The notes beneath the pieces are model-generated. The model made no database searches, was not told the origin of the DNA, and saw only the letters and a list, made by a program, of their open reading frames with translations. 64,000 bases of DNA from DAXETY01 sp051155755 (GTDB lineage Bacteria > Desulfobacterota > Desulfobacteria > Desulfobacterales > SG8-13), in assembly GCA_051155755.1 (NCBI GenBank), contig DAXETY010000116.1, positions 6,214 to 70,213 on the forward strand, read 5' to 3'. Shown piece after piece: positions 8,360-16,570 of the stretch. A program made the position numbers and the translations under genes. The number at the start of each line of letters is the position of its first letter. The stretch's first letter is position 1.

Positions 8360-10945
8360 TCATTTTCCGGCGGCGGACAGCTTCGCGAAACGCTGTCGCT
8401 GTTTTTCGCAATACCGGGAGAGCTCTTTTACCAGAGGATGGTTCGCATCCATCCGATCGATCAGTTGTTGCAGCTGCTTTTCCAGATGCTTCAACTGGCG
8501 GGTCCCCTGGCGGATACGGGCGGCATCCACACCTTCGAGTTCCATACGGCGGCAGGTTCCGTAGAATGTGTAATACGCATCGTTGAAAATGATGATTTGA
8601 CGGGCAACGGGTACCCCGTAATCGCGACAGAGTACCTTCCACAAGGAGCGCTCCGGATCGTATGCGGACGAATTCCACAGGTAGTCGGCCACGGTGGCAT
8701 ATTTGATCTGATAGATTTCACCGGAAAGGGCGCCGTTGACATACATGCCGGCACCGTGGTTGAAACGTTGAAAATCCAAAGGTTTATAGGTGTCGAACGG
8801 TTCGAACAGGTTGCACATCCGGACTTTGCCGGGATAATAGGTCGTATATCCGCCGTAGCGATTCGCCTCCAGGCCGCGTGCATAGAGGGTGTTGTCCCAG
8901 AACATGGGAGCCCGGCCGATCAATTCGCGAAAGCGCTTCAGATCGGCCGTGTCCACGGCAAGCGATCGGATGGTGGGGCCGGTCCACAAGATCGCAATGT
9001 CCTCGGGAATGCGTGCGACCAGGTCCTCGAAATAGGCTTCTGCACGTCCTTCACTGCGGTCGACGAACTCGTTGCAGTACCAGGGCGGACAGAACGCCAA
9101 CTGCGTCCCGGGGTAAGCGGCATCGATCCATTGTTTCAGTTGGTTGAGAACGTGGGTGTGGGCGTGTTGTAAATTGACGAAGCGACGTCGGTCCGCCTCG
9201 CTGTAAAGCGTGTACCGGTACGGATTGTTACCCGTGTGCGGCATAAAGTCATCGGCCAGCAGGACGACGGTATCGGCGCCGGCTTCCAATCCCGGTGCAT
9301 AAACCTGCTGCAGCATGGCGAAGCTTTTCGGGCCGCCGTGGTCCCAGATGTTCAACACCGCCGCATCGATTTCATCTACCGCGGTCATGAACGGAAATTG
9401 TTTGTAGGGGTTGAGCATGATCGCCACGTGCATCAACCCGCTGCCGTTGAATATTTGCGCCACTTGCCCCACCCCGGTCTCGAACCGTTTGTCTGGGTTC
9501 CACCACTGCTGATTCCGGCGGTCATTTCCGACGTAGACCCGGTTGAACTTGAGGGCGGTCAAAAAGGGGAGGCGATCGATATCGCGCTGCAGCTCTGCGT
9601 TGGTGGCCCAGGGTGCCAGCCGAAACGAGCGCTCTGAAAAATCCGGATAATCGACAACGGTCGCGCTGTGGAAAACGGGCCGATTCGAATCCAGCAGCTG
9701 GACGGCCGTGGCGGCGGCGTAATAACTGCCGACGGGCGTTTCTCCCAGCAAAAATACCACCTGGCAGCCGCCGGCCTTCACGGTGTCGATGACATAGCCC
9801 TGATCGTGGCCCGGGAGGGGAGAAACATCCGGTTGAAATACTTCATAAAGACGGGTGTTGCCGATGCTGAACACCAGATCGGACTGCAGCAGATCGGTCA
9901 CTTCCGCCGATCGGCCGGGGCTGCACACTGCGGTCGAATCCCTCTCGGAAGCGATGTCAAAGGCGGCGATTCTCCGATTCAGGTGTTCCTGCAGCAGGTC
10001 CGCCGCCATGCGCTCTGCAGCTGCGGGCGCTTCCGGCAAAACGACCATCGGCAAACGGCCGCTGCCGGCCCCGTTGGGTCCGTAAACAACGGGTTGCAGC
10101 AGCCGCAATTCTTTCGGTGTTGGAAGAAGGCGGTCGGCCGGGGACAACCGTTGATGGAAATACGGCTGGAAGCGTTCCAGGGTGGTGAAATTCCATTTCG
10201 AATACCGATAGACAATGTTGTCCAGCCACAAGGTGCCCTTGCCTTTCAGGCCGAAAAACAGCCGCACGTAACGCGTGCGGTCCGGGAGGTCACCTTCGGA
10301 AAACGGATAATTGTAGGTGCGGCCACGGACGGTGCCCCAGGGAAAGTCCTGGATCCGCCAAAAGGCGGAAAATGAGTAGCCCTTATCGGAGGCGTCGATT
10401 TCGGTGCCGTCCACCGGGTTGATCATCCCCGGCTCCACAGGGCGGCGGTTCCGGTCGAAAAACAATACCTTGACAACCACCGCGTCGTGGAGGCGCTGCC
10501 CCAAACGCGGTCGCTCACCGACCAAATCCCGGATCTTTACATCATAAAGAAAATCGTAATTGCCGGGGATCACCTCGATGTAGTCACTGAGCACACCGTC
10601 GGCGGCATCCAGCTCTCCGGCTTCGGTTCTGGAAATTCGAAGCGCCCGTCGCCCGCGATCCACGCCGTCGGATTCGGATGACGCCTCCACCCATTCGACA
10701 CCGCTGCCGATTACCTGCCATCCATCGATGCGGAGAACGCCTTCCGCGGAGACACCGCCCTTTTCAAATGAAGCGTTTGCAACGAGATTGCCCTGTTGCC
10801 GATAGGATTTTCGCAGGGAGAACGGTATGCTTGTGGTCTCGGATGCCGAGCCGGATACCGGATGAAGGTCCAACGGTGCGGATTCGGAGGCGCCGGCCTC
10901 CGCCAGCATCAGTGTGCCGATCAATACAAACAGGAAACGTACCAT
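8360..10945 (-). CDS. GH84-type beta-N-acetylglucosaminidase-like secreted protein
   Basis: This is an 861-residue exported protein with a signal sequence (MVRFLFVLIGTLMLAEAGA). Residues about 50-250 form a beta-sandwich carbohydrate-binding-like module (NLVANASFEKGG ... LRIDGWQVIG). Residues about 300-430 resemble the helper domain of GH20/GH84 enzymes (SIGNTRLYEVF ... YYAAATAVQLLDSNRP). The (beta/alpha)8 region follows, with an Asp-Asp pair in LLADDFMPH near residue 564, matching the catalytic DD of GH84, and WDNTLYARG downstream. GH84 enzymes remove N-acetylglucosamine by substrate-assisted catalysis. AGAAGG precedes the ATG. A scavenging role on glycans or mucin-like polymers is inference. 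No transporter or PUL is adjacent. Confidence 0.7.
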   Translation of the reverse strand: MVRFLFVLIGTLMLAEAGASESAPLDLHPVSGSASETTSIPFSLRKSYRQQGNLVANASFEKGGVSAEGVLRIDGWQVIGSGVEWVEASSESDGVDRGRRALRISRTEAGELDAADGVLSDYIEVIPGNYDFLYDVKIRDLVGERPRLGQRLHDAVVVKVLFFDRNRRPVEPGMINPVDGTEIDASDKGYSFSAFWRIQDFPWGTVRGRTYNYPFSEGDLPDRTRYVRLFFGLKGKGTLWLDNIVYRYSKWNFTTLERFQPYFHQRLSPADRLLPTPKELRLLQPVVYGPNGAGSGRLPMVVLPEAPAAAERMAADLLQEHLNRRIAAFDIASERDSTAVCSPGRSAEVTDLLQSDLVFSIGNTRLYEVFQPDVSPLPGHDQGYVIDTVKAGGCQVVFLLGETPVGSYYAAATAVQLLDSNRPVFHSATVVDYPDFSERSFRLAPWATNAELQRDIDRLPFLTALKFNRVYVGNDRRNQQWWNPDKRFETGVGQVAQIFNGSGLMHVAIMLNPYKQFPFMTAVDEIDAAVLNIWDHGGPKSFAMLQQVYAPGLEAGADTVVLLADDFMPHTGNNPYRYTLYSEADRRRFVNLQHAHTHVLNQLKQWIDAAYPGTQLAFCPPWYCNEFVDRSEGRAEAYFEDLVARIPEDIAILWTGPTIRSLAVDTADLKRFRELIGRAPMFWDNTLYARGLEANRYGGYTTYYPGKVRMCNLFEPFDTYKPLDFQRFNHGAGMYVNGALSGEIYQIKYATVADYLWNSSAYDPERSLWKVLCRDYGVPVARQIIIFNDAYYTFYGTCRRMELEGVDAARIRQGTRQLKHLEKQLQQLIDRMDANHPLVKELSRYCEKQRQRFAKLSAAGK

Positions 10946-11273
10946 AAGCCTTCTCGGGGCAGCCGTTACAGCGTTTCGCCGCCCTCGGGGTTCACAGGTT
11001 TTCGATGGTGGTCCGGACAGCCTGATTCCATCCGGGCAAGTTCATTCTACCACACTTGTCCGCTGGAATCTGCCCGGCCGGACGCAATGCGGCAAGTTCG
11101 CAGCTCCGGGTGCTTCCGGTCTGCGGGCAGCCAAAATACATGCGATTGCCCATTCCAACCGCGCATTTGAAAGTAAAATTTAATTTTTGTACAGAAGTCG
11201 CAACGGGTGATTGGCCCATGCAGGCCGGAGTGGGCAGGGCCCAGCAACTGCATTCAGCCGGCATCGGAGCGCC

Positions 11274-11450
11274 ATGCGGACACTGCAAACCTTTATTGAC
11301 AAACTGGAGTCGAATTCGAAAGGCACGGCCGTGCTCAGCATGAGCCGGGAGGGCCTCGTGCACCGCACTGCCGGCGATTTGAGCGATTCGGTCCGTCGCC
11401 TTGCCGGAGGCTTGATCCGTTCCGGTATCTCCGGCATGAGCCGTGCTTAA
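11274..11450 (+). pseudogene. Truncated acyl-CoA synthetase (AMP-binding) N-terminal fragment
   Basis: The 58 codons from ATG read as the N-terminal strand-turn-helix of an AMP-dependent acyl-CoA ligase: an initial helix (LQTFIDKLESNSKG), a strand with sequence TAVLSMSREGLVHRT, then the helix DLSDSVRRLAGGLIRSG. The frame stops at 11450, just where the ligase would continue, and the following sequence enters the 3' end of the TreT-like gene. The rest of the roughly 500-900 residue enzyme is missing. I read it as a decayed remnant of an acyl-CoA ligase whose remainder was lost in a rearrangement. Confidence 0.55.
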
Positions 11451-11491
11451 CGTGGCGCACCGCCGATTGCCGCAGCGATCCGAAAGCGGCA

Positions 11492-12955
11492 TCACATGCG
11501 CAGGTTGGCAAACACGTCCAGCCAGCGACTTAGCTGGGTAAACACCAGAAATCGATCCAGGACCCGCTTCTTGGCATTATACGACCATACCTGCCGACCC
11601 TTGTCGTTTTCCAGCATGTCATTGAGTCCCTCGGCAATTTGAACCGGGTCTTCCGGATCGTCGATCAATCTGCCGTCTACACCGTTCCGGATCTGCTGCC
11701 GCAGTCCACAGGCACGGCTGCCCAATACCGGTATCAATTTCCACATGGCCTCCGTGGCGGTGAGACCGAAACCCTCCTGCAGAGAGTTCTGCACCACGAT
11801 GCTGGAACAACGCTGCAGGGCATTGACCATCAGCTCGTTTTCCTTGCGGGACGACATGGGCAGCAACAGCAGGGCAATGTCTTCCTGGATGCTTTCGGGC
11901 AGCGAGCGGTAAAAATCCTTGAGTTCCGTGAGAACCTTTTCTCCTTCCGGATCATCTTCCACGAATGCCGGATCCGGCCCGGCCAGGACCAGTCGGACGA
12001 GTTCCAGCCGTCGCTGATGCCGCTCGCTGCTGCTGCCGAATTTCGAGATACGTTCTTTGAGATGACAGAAACCCTGCATGAGGGGCAGAAACCCTTTCAA
12101 GCGATCCCAGCGGGATATCTGACAGACGATGGGACGCGACAGCAGCCCGATGTTGTCGTTTCGGGCCGGAACCGAAAAGCTGCCGTCCGGCATCAGCTGT
12201 TTGGCCAGGTCCTCGAACGGCGGCGTGAGCATCGGATGGTATGCCGGCAGGATGCCAGCGTTGTTCAGAATTCCCACCAGCTTGTGGATCGGCAGATCCC
12301 GATTCTTATGGGACAGCGGATCGATCCCCGGGTGGATGACCGTGACCCGGTCCGAGCAGTAATGCGGAATGTATTCCGGTGCGGAAAACACCGAAAGATC
12401 GTAAGAATCGAAATAAGGGCACAGAAACTGCCAGGCCGTTTCGGTCTGATCATTCACTTCGTCCAAGCCGATGTGGCAGCGCCATACCAGCTTGACGTCG
12501 GCATGCGACTTGAGAAACGGGGCCATCCCCATGGGCTGGGGATCGTGCAGCAACACGATGTCGCCCGGTTTGATCATTTTCGAAAATGCCTGGGCATTTT
12601 GCTTGCAAACCTTCTCGTAAAGATCCCGGTCCGCTTCGGATAGCTGCGGCTCTCCTTTGCCGTGAATGAGATTGTGGATGCGCTTGGTCAAGGCAAAAAA
12701 TTCGGGTTGATCGGTTTCGATCACAGCCCATTCGGCCTTGACGTCAAGCTGGCGCAGCAGGCTGATCATGGTTGGCAGCATTTCGGCCACACCGCCGCCT
12801 CTTGCAGTGGAGTTGACCATCCAGACGCTGCGGTCGCGAAGCTTGGGGGCCAGTATTCGGGCTTCGGAGCGAAAATCCTTAAGCAGAGAGTGAAGCGACA
12901 CATAAGACTCGTAGTCTTCAAGCTTGCATCCGATCTTGACATCGACGGATTTCAT
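11492..12955 (-). CDS. TreT-like trehalose synthase family glycosyltransferase (GT4)
   Basis: This is a 487-residue cytosolic GT-B protein. Diagnostic stretches are VNSTARGGGVAEMLPTM (N-terminal nucleotide-sugar loop), VLLHDPQPMGM, VWRCHIGLDEVN and, in the C-terminal Rossmann domain, ISRWDRLKGF and QNSLQEGFGLTATEAMWK with the retaining-GT E-x7-E arrangement. Archaeal TreT makes trehalose from NDP-glucose and glucose; bacterial relatives also include floridoside- or glucosylglycerate-type synthases, so the acceptor is open. GGGAGGAAG precedes the ATG. No phosphatase or OtsA lies nearby; glycogen phosphorylase is 37 kb away. A compatible-solute role is inference. Confidence 0.8.
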   Translation of the reverse strand: MKSVDVKIGCKLEDYESYVSLHSLLKDFRSEARILAPKLRDRSVWMVNSTARGGGVAEMLPTMISLLRQLDVKAEWAVIETDQPEFFALTKRIHNLIHGKGEPQLSEADRDLYEKVCKQNAQAFSKMIKPGDIVLLHDPQPMGMAPFLKSHADVKLVWRCHIGLDEVNDQTETAWQFLCPYFDSYDLSVFSAPEYIPHYCSDRVTVIHPGIDPLSHKNRDLPIHKLVGILNNAGILPAYHPMLTPPFEDLAKQLMPDGSFSVPARNDNIGLLSRPIVCQISRWDRLKGFLPLMQGFCHLKERISKFGSSSERHQRRLELVRLVLAGPDPAFVEDDPEGEKVLTELKDFYRSLPESIQEDIALLLLPMSSRKENELMVNALQRCSSIVVQNSLQEGFGLTATEAMWKLIPVLGSRACGLRQQIRNGVDGRLIDDPEDPVQIAEGLNDMLENDKGRQVWSYNAKKRVLDRFLVFTQLSRWLDVFANLRM

Positions 12956-13223
12956 CGTCTTCCTCCCTTGCCATAATTTTTACGTTGCCTCTCCGTGGGA
13001 GCCCCCACTCCGTTTCGCGGTGACCGAACGGGGAAACAACTCTCCACCGGCTGCGGGCAGCAGAAGTGTCCTGCTCTGCGAAGGGACGCGATGCTGACAA
13101 GCCGTAAGGCCGGCCGGTTTCCGTCTCCGAAGGAATGACAACTTGCGTTGCGTTCCGTAAGAGCCGGTCCCATGGGATGATATGAAAATCATAACGGAAA
13201 AAACACAAAGATCAAGGTCGGCT

Positions 13224-14000
13224 TCACTGCGTCGGGAATTCCACCGTCAGCTGCTGGTGTTTCGTAAAAAACTGCCGGTAAGTGAAAAACGTTGCCGTCA
13301 ACCCGGTAAACGACGCCGCCCCGATCAACATGTACATGACGATGATCTGCAGCTGCACGGCCTCCAGTGCCGGTGCGCCGGCCAGGATCATCCCGGTCAT
13401 GGCCCCCGGCAGCGAGATCAAGCCCACGGTCTTGGTGTTGTCCACGATGGGGGTCATACCGGTGGCCAGGGCCCGTCGCAACTGGCCCTGCACGGCCTGG
13501 GCCGGCGCGGCGCCCAGTGCCAGCGCCGCTTCGACCTGCAAACGCTGCATTTTCAGATCATCCCGCAATCGTCCCATCACCAGCCCGCAAACGGTCATGG
13601 CGTTGCCCACCACCATCCCGGCAACCGGTATGATATAGCGGGGTTCGAACGGGAACACCTGCAGCGCGATCAACAGACCCAGCGTCAGCGCCACGCCCAC
13701 ACTGATGGCGGCAGTTGCCACGAAGCGGCTTCTGGGCACACCCCGACCCCGCTTTCCGGCCGTGTGACCGGCAATGGCGACCATTGCGAAGACCACCAGA
13801 AAAATCCAGAAGGGATTGCGGGCGGCAAAGATAAATTTCAAAGCATAGCCGATGGCGATTAACTGAACAAACGCTCGAATCACGGCCGCCAGCATGTCCG
13901 CCTCCAAACCGATGCGGCGGTAGCGGGAAACCGCCGCGGCGGCCGCCACCAGGAGCAGCGCCCCCCCGATACGGTATAACCAGGGCAAATGATCAAGCAT
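13224..14000 (-). CDS. fetB: FetB-like ABC transporter permease (UPF0014)
   Basis: This is a 258-residue integral membrane protein with about seven hydrophobic segments and the UPF0014 signature: AFVQLIAIGYALKFIF near the N-terminus, MVVGNAMTVCGL, and the cytoplasmic coupling segment EAALALGAAPAQAVQ...ALATGMTPIVDNTKTVGLISLPGAMTGMILAGA. E. coli FetAB exports iron and protects against peroxide stress. The gene lies 74 bases downstream of the matching ATPase on the same strand, so the two form a complete transporter. The substrate cannot be read from the sequence. Confidence 0.88.
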   Translation of the reverse strand: MLDHLPWLYRIGGALLLVAAAAAVSRYRRIGLEADMLAAVIRAFVQLIAIGYALKFIFAARNPFWIFLVVFAMVAIAGHTAGKRGRGVPRSRFVATAAISVGVALTLGLLIALQVFPFEPRYIIPVAGMVVGNAMTVCGLVMGRLRDDLKMQRLQVEAALALGAAPAQAVQGQLRRALATGMTPIVDNTKTVGLISLPGAMTGMILAGAPALEAVQLQIIVMYMLIGAASFTGLTATFFTYRQFFTKHQQLTVEFPTQ

Positions 14001-14074
14001 GAATTGTCTCTCTTTGCGTCAATGGACTCGACGGTCGACCGGATCGGATTCGACGACAACGCCTTGCGGCAGTC

Positions 14075-14797
14075 TCACAATCTTCCGGCTGCGAATTCAT
14101 CAAAAAGGTGCCGGTGATCGCTGGTCAGCAGGTGTTCGGCGCTGGCGGATTCAACCACCTTGCCGTCGACCATGAGGACGACCCAGTCGGCGGTACGTTC
14201 GAGCTGTTCGAGATCGTGGGATACCCAGACCACCGTCAGCCCCAGTCGATCCCGAAGTTGCAGTACGGTGCGCTCGATCCGTTGCACAGCGGCCGGATCG
14301 AGGGCGCTGGTGGGTTCATCCAGCAGCAGGATTTCCGGCTCATTGGCCAGGGTCCGCGCCAGGGCCACCCGCTGAGCCTGGCCGCCGGAAAGCTGATGCA
14401 CCGGCCGATGAACGAATTCAGCGTCCAATCCGGCCATGTTCAACAGTTCCCCAACGCGGTGGTCCGACAGCAAATGTCCGCGCAAACGCGGTCCGTAAGT
14501 CACGTTGTCCAATACGGTGCCTTCGAACAGGGCGGCTCCCTGAAAGAGAATTCCGACGCGGCGGCGCAGCTGCAGCACATCCAGAACGGTTATGTCTTCG
14601 CCGTCCAGAAACACACTGCCTGGGGGCGGCTCCCATAATCGATTCAAACACCGCAGCAGAGAAGATTTGCCGCTGCCGCTGGGACCGATCAGCGACGTCA
14701 CTTTTCCGGCGGGAACTTCCAGTGAAATCCCATGCAGAATCGCGGCCCCGTTGGGAAGGGCCAGATGCAGGTTCTGAATGGTAATCTTGGCGGCCAA
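14075..14797 (-). CDS. fetA: FetA-like ABC transporter ATPase
   Basis: This is a 240-residue ABC ATPase: Walker A GPSGSGKSS near residue 38, Q-loop LFQGAALFEG, signature LSGGQAQRVALARTLA, Walker B ILLLDEPTSALDP and switch His in VVWVSHDLEQ. The likely initiator is TTG, with GAGAAG six bases upstream; no in-frame ATG lies nearby. It precedes the UPF0014 permease and should form the FetAB half-transporter pair. Confidence 0.87.
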   Translation of the reverse strand: MAAKITIQNLHLALPNGAAILHGISLEVPAGKVTSLIGPSGSGKSSLLRCLNRLWEPPPGSVFLDGEDITVLDVLQLRRRVGILFQGAALFEGTVLDNVTYGPRLRGHLLSDHRVGELLNMAGLDAEFVHRPVHQLSGGQAQRVALARTLANEPEILLLDEPTSALDPAAVQRIERTVLQLRDRLGLTVVWVSHDLEQLERTADWVVLMVDGKVVESASAEHLLTSDHRHLFDEFAAGRL

Positions 14798-14869
14798 ACG
14801 GTTCTTCTCGGCTTGGAATGGATTCGTTTCGTAGAAGGTATATCAGCATAGCCGTTTGGTTCGGAATAT

Positions 14870-15166
14870 TCAAGGCAGGGGGACCGCCGGAGCCTTATCG
14901 ATGGCGTCGAGGTAATCTTCCAGCGATGTATAGCGTTTGCTTCGAATCTCGTCGCCGGTCTGCAAATCGTGGATCCCCACCCGGACCGGCTCATGCAGGC
15001 TCTGCGGCAAACCGATTTCCGCATCATTTTTCACGGCCAACAGGGCCTCTCTGCCTTCGTAGGTGATCGACCGGCTGTACCACCGGGCGCCGCCCCGGTT
15101 CTCGGAGGGTGAAAAACCGTGTTCCCGCATCGGAAGGTGCGGACTTGTTTGGTTTTCAGCGCTCAT
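14870..15166 (-). CDS. Small hypothetical protein
   Basis: This is a 98-residue soluble protein, upstream of and on the same strand as fetA-fetB. The central part (GARWYSRSITYEGREALLAVKNDAEIG) alternates like beta strands and the C-terminal part (RYTSLEDYLDAIDKAP) is helical. No motif, signal or membrane segment is visible, and the start is weakly supported because no clear Shine-Dalgarno is seen. Codon use looks like real coding sequence rather than a shadow. Function unknown. Confidence 0.5.
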   Translation of the reverse strand: MSAENQTSPHLPMREHGFSPSENRGGARWYSRSITYEGREALLAVKNDAEIGLPQSLHEPVRVGIHDLQTGDEIRSKRYTSLEDYLDAIDKAPAVPLP

Positions 15167-15538
15167 GATTTACCCTAGCCCATTTTGCAAGGCGACGCAA
15201 GTTCGGGGTTGTTTGACTTTTCCAAGGCTGTGGGCTAATCTGTCGGCAAAATTACCAGCCCCGTTCCAGGATATCTTCCCGCACCCGCCCGAACAGGGTT
15301 TCGGACAACGCCCAATCGAGGATCGAGATCCGCTTCGAGGGTCGTTGCCGCATCCAAATAGATGCGGGGATGGATCGGCGTAAAATGAAAAATATGCCGC
15401 CATTGAGCGCGCATTGGGAATCGTTTTGGGTTTTTGAACCGCTCAGCCGCAACCCCGTTGAAGCTTCGGAAACCTCCCAAGATGACCTCCTGAAATCCGC
15501 TCACCGATCGCAAGGCGAAAGAAAGGAAGGCAAGAGGT
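15167..15538. other. Intergenic stretch without supported gene
   Basis: This lies between divergent genes (hypothetical on the minus strand, cold-shock protein on the plus strand). It probably holds the cold-shock gene's long 5' leader, as is common for csp genes. No clear promoter or hairpin was identified. Confidence 0.3.
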
Positions 15539-15745
15539 ATGACCACCGGGAAAATCAAATGGTACGACGAAAAAAAGGGGTACGGTTTCATCGAAGTCGA
15601 TAACGGAGACGAGCTGTTTTTTCATAAATCCGGCATCGAATCGCAGGGGTATTTTGGTGTGCGCAAATCCGATCCGGTTTCCTTTGAAGTCCGCACGACG
15701 GCGCGCGGGCCCCAGGCGATCCGGGTGCGCATTCTGACGGCCTGA
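15539..15745 (+). CDS. Cold-shock domain protein
   Basis: This is a 68-residue single CSD protein. RNP-1 is present as KKGYGFIEV (residues about 12-20) and RNP-2 as LFFHKS (26-31), in an OB fold of normal length. These proteins bind single-stranded RNA or DNA and act as RNA chaperones. AAGGAAGG lies about 10 bases before the ATG. The central loop is slightly longer than in CspA and the tail (RVRILTA) is unusual. The acyltransferase gene follows 39 bases downstream and may be cotranscribed. Confidence 0.92.
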   Translation: MTTGKIKWYDEKKGYGFIEVDNGDELFFHKSGIESQGYFGVRKSDPVSFEVRTTARGPQAIRVRILTA

Positions 15746-15784
15746 TGCCGGGGCTGAAACCCGCAGACGGAGCACGGAACCGCC

Positions 15785-16570
15785 ATGAAATCTCGCCTCG
15801 CTTCTGAAATTCCGACCTTTCGGATGCCGGTTTCCGAGAATCGCGATGGACGGATCGACCCGGTCTACGCCGTGCTTCTGGCAACCAAGAACCTCGCACG
15901 CATTTTTTATCGCTTTGAAGTATCCTGGATCGGCGCGACACCCGGCGACCCCTGGTGCGGGGTTCGATTGGTGTTGTTTTTGAACCACACCAGCCTTTAC
16001 GAACCGCTGTTTGCCGGCTGGGTCCCCAACCGGTTTCTCAAGGATCTGGCCACTCGCGGCGTGCTGCCCGTCGCCGAAAAAACGCTCCGCCGACCCCTGG
16101 TGGGGAAATTTTTCGATCGGGTTGCCGCCCAAGTGGTTCCGGTTTCTCGCGAACGCGATCACAGCTGGCAGCATTTTCTGGCAAGCATCGATGCCAATTC
16201 GATGGCGGTGATCGCCCCGGAAGGCCGCATGAAGCGCCGCAACGGCAGGGACCTGTCCGGTAACCCGATGACCGTGCGCGGCGGTGTGGCGGATCTGCTG
16301 CTGCGGATCGGCGACGGTCGCATGCTGATCGCATACAGCGGCGGACTCCATCACGTCCAGGCTCCCGGTCAACGACTGCCGCGATTGTTCAAAACGCTGC
16401 AAATGAAGGTCGAAAGCCTCGATATCGCCGCCTATAATCGGCGCATTTCGGCCCAAGACGGCGATTTCAAGGGCAACGTCATCCGCGATCTCCAGATGCG
16501 CCGCGGGTTGTATTGCCCGGAGCATTTGCCGCCCGGGCGGCGCTTGCCGGCCGCATCCTTACCGGGGTGA
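15785..16570 (+). CDS. Lysophospholipid acyltransferase family protein (PlsC-like)
   Basis: This is a 261-residue protein with the PlsC catalytic block I as NHTSLYEPLF near residue 62. The usual H-x4-D is H-x4-E here, which is an oddity. Block III is APEGRMKRRNG near residue 144. It would transfer an acyl chain to a lysophospholipid or similar acceptor at the membrane. There is no clear transmembrane helix. It follows the cold-shock gene and its 3' end overlaps the convergent dehydrogenase gene by 12 bases. Substrate unknown. Confidence 0.75.
   Translation: MKSRLASEIPTFRMPVSENRDGRIDPVYAVLLATKNLARIFYRFEVSWIGATPGDPWCGVRLVLFLNHTSLYEPLFAGWVPNRFLKDLATRGVLPVAEKTLRRPLVGKFFDRVAAQVVPVSRERDHSWQHFLASIDANSMAVIAPEGRMKRRNGRDLSGNPMTVRGGVADLLLRIGDGRMLIAYSGGLHHVQAPGQRLPRLFKTLQMKVESLDIAAYNRRISAQDGDFKGNVIRDLQMRRGLYCPEHLPPGRRLPAASLPG

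Noticed and set aside
14818..15066. Possible plus-strand small gene opposite the hypothetical gene upstream of fetA
   Set aside because: Arg/Ser-rich random-looking translation; the minus-strand reading is more protein-like.
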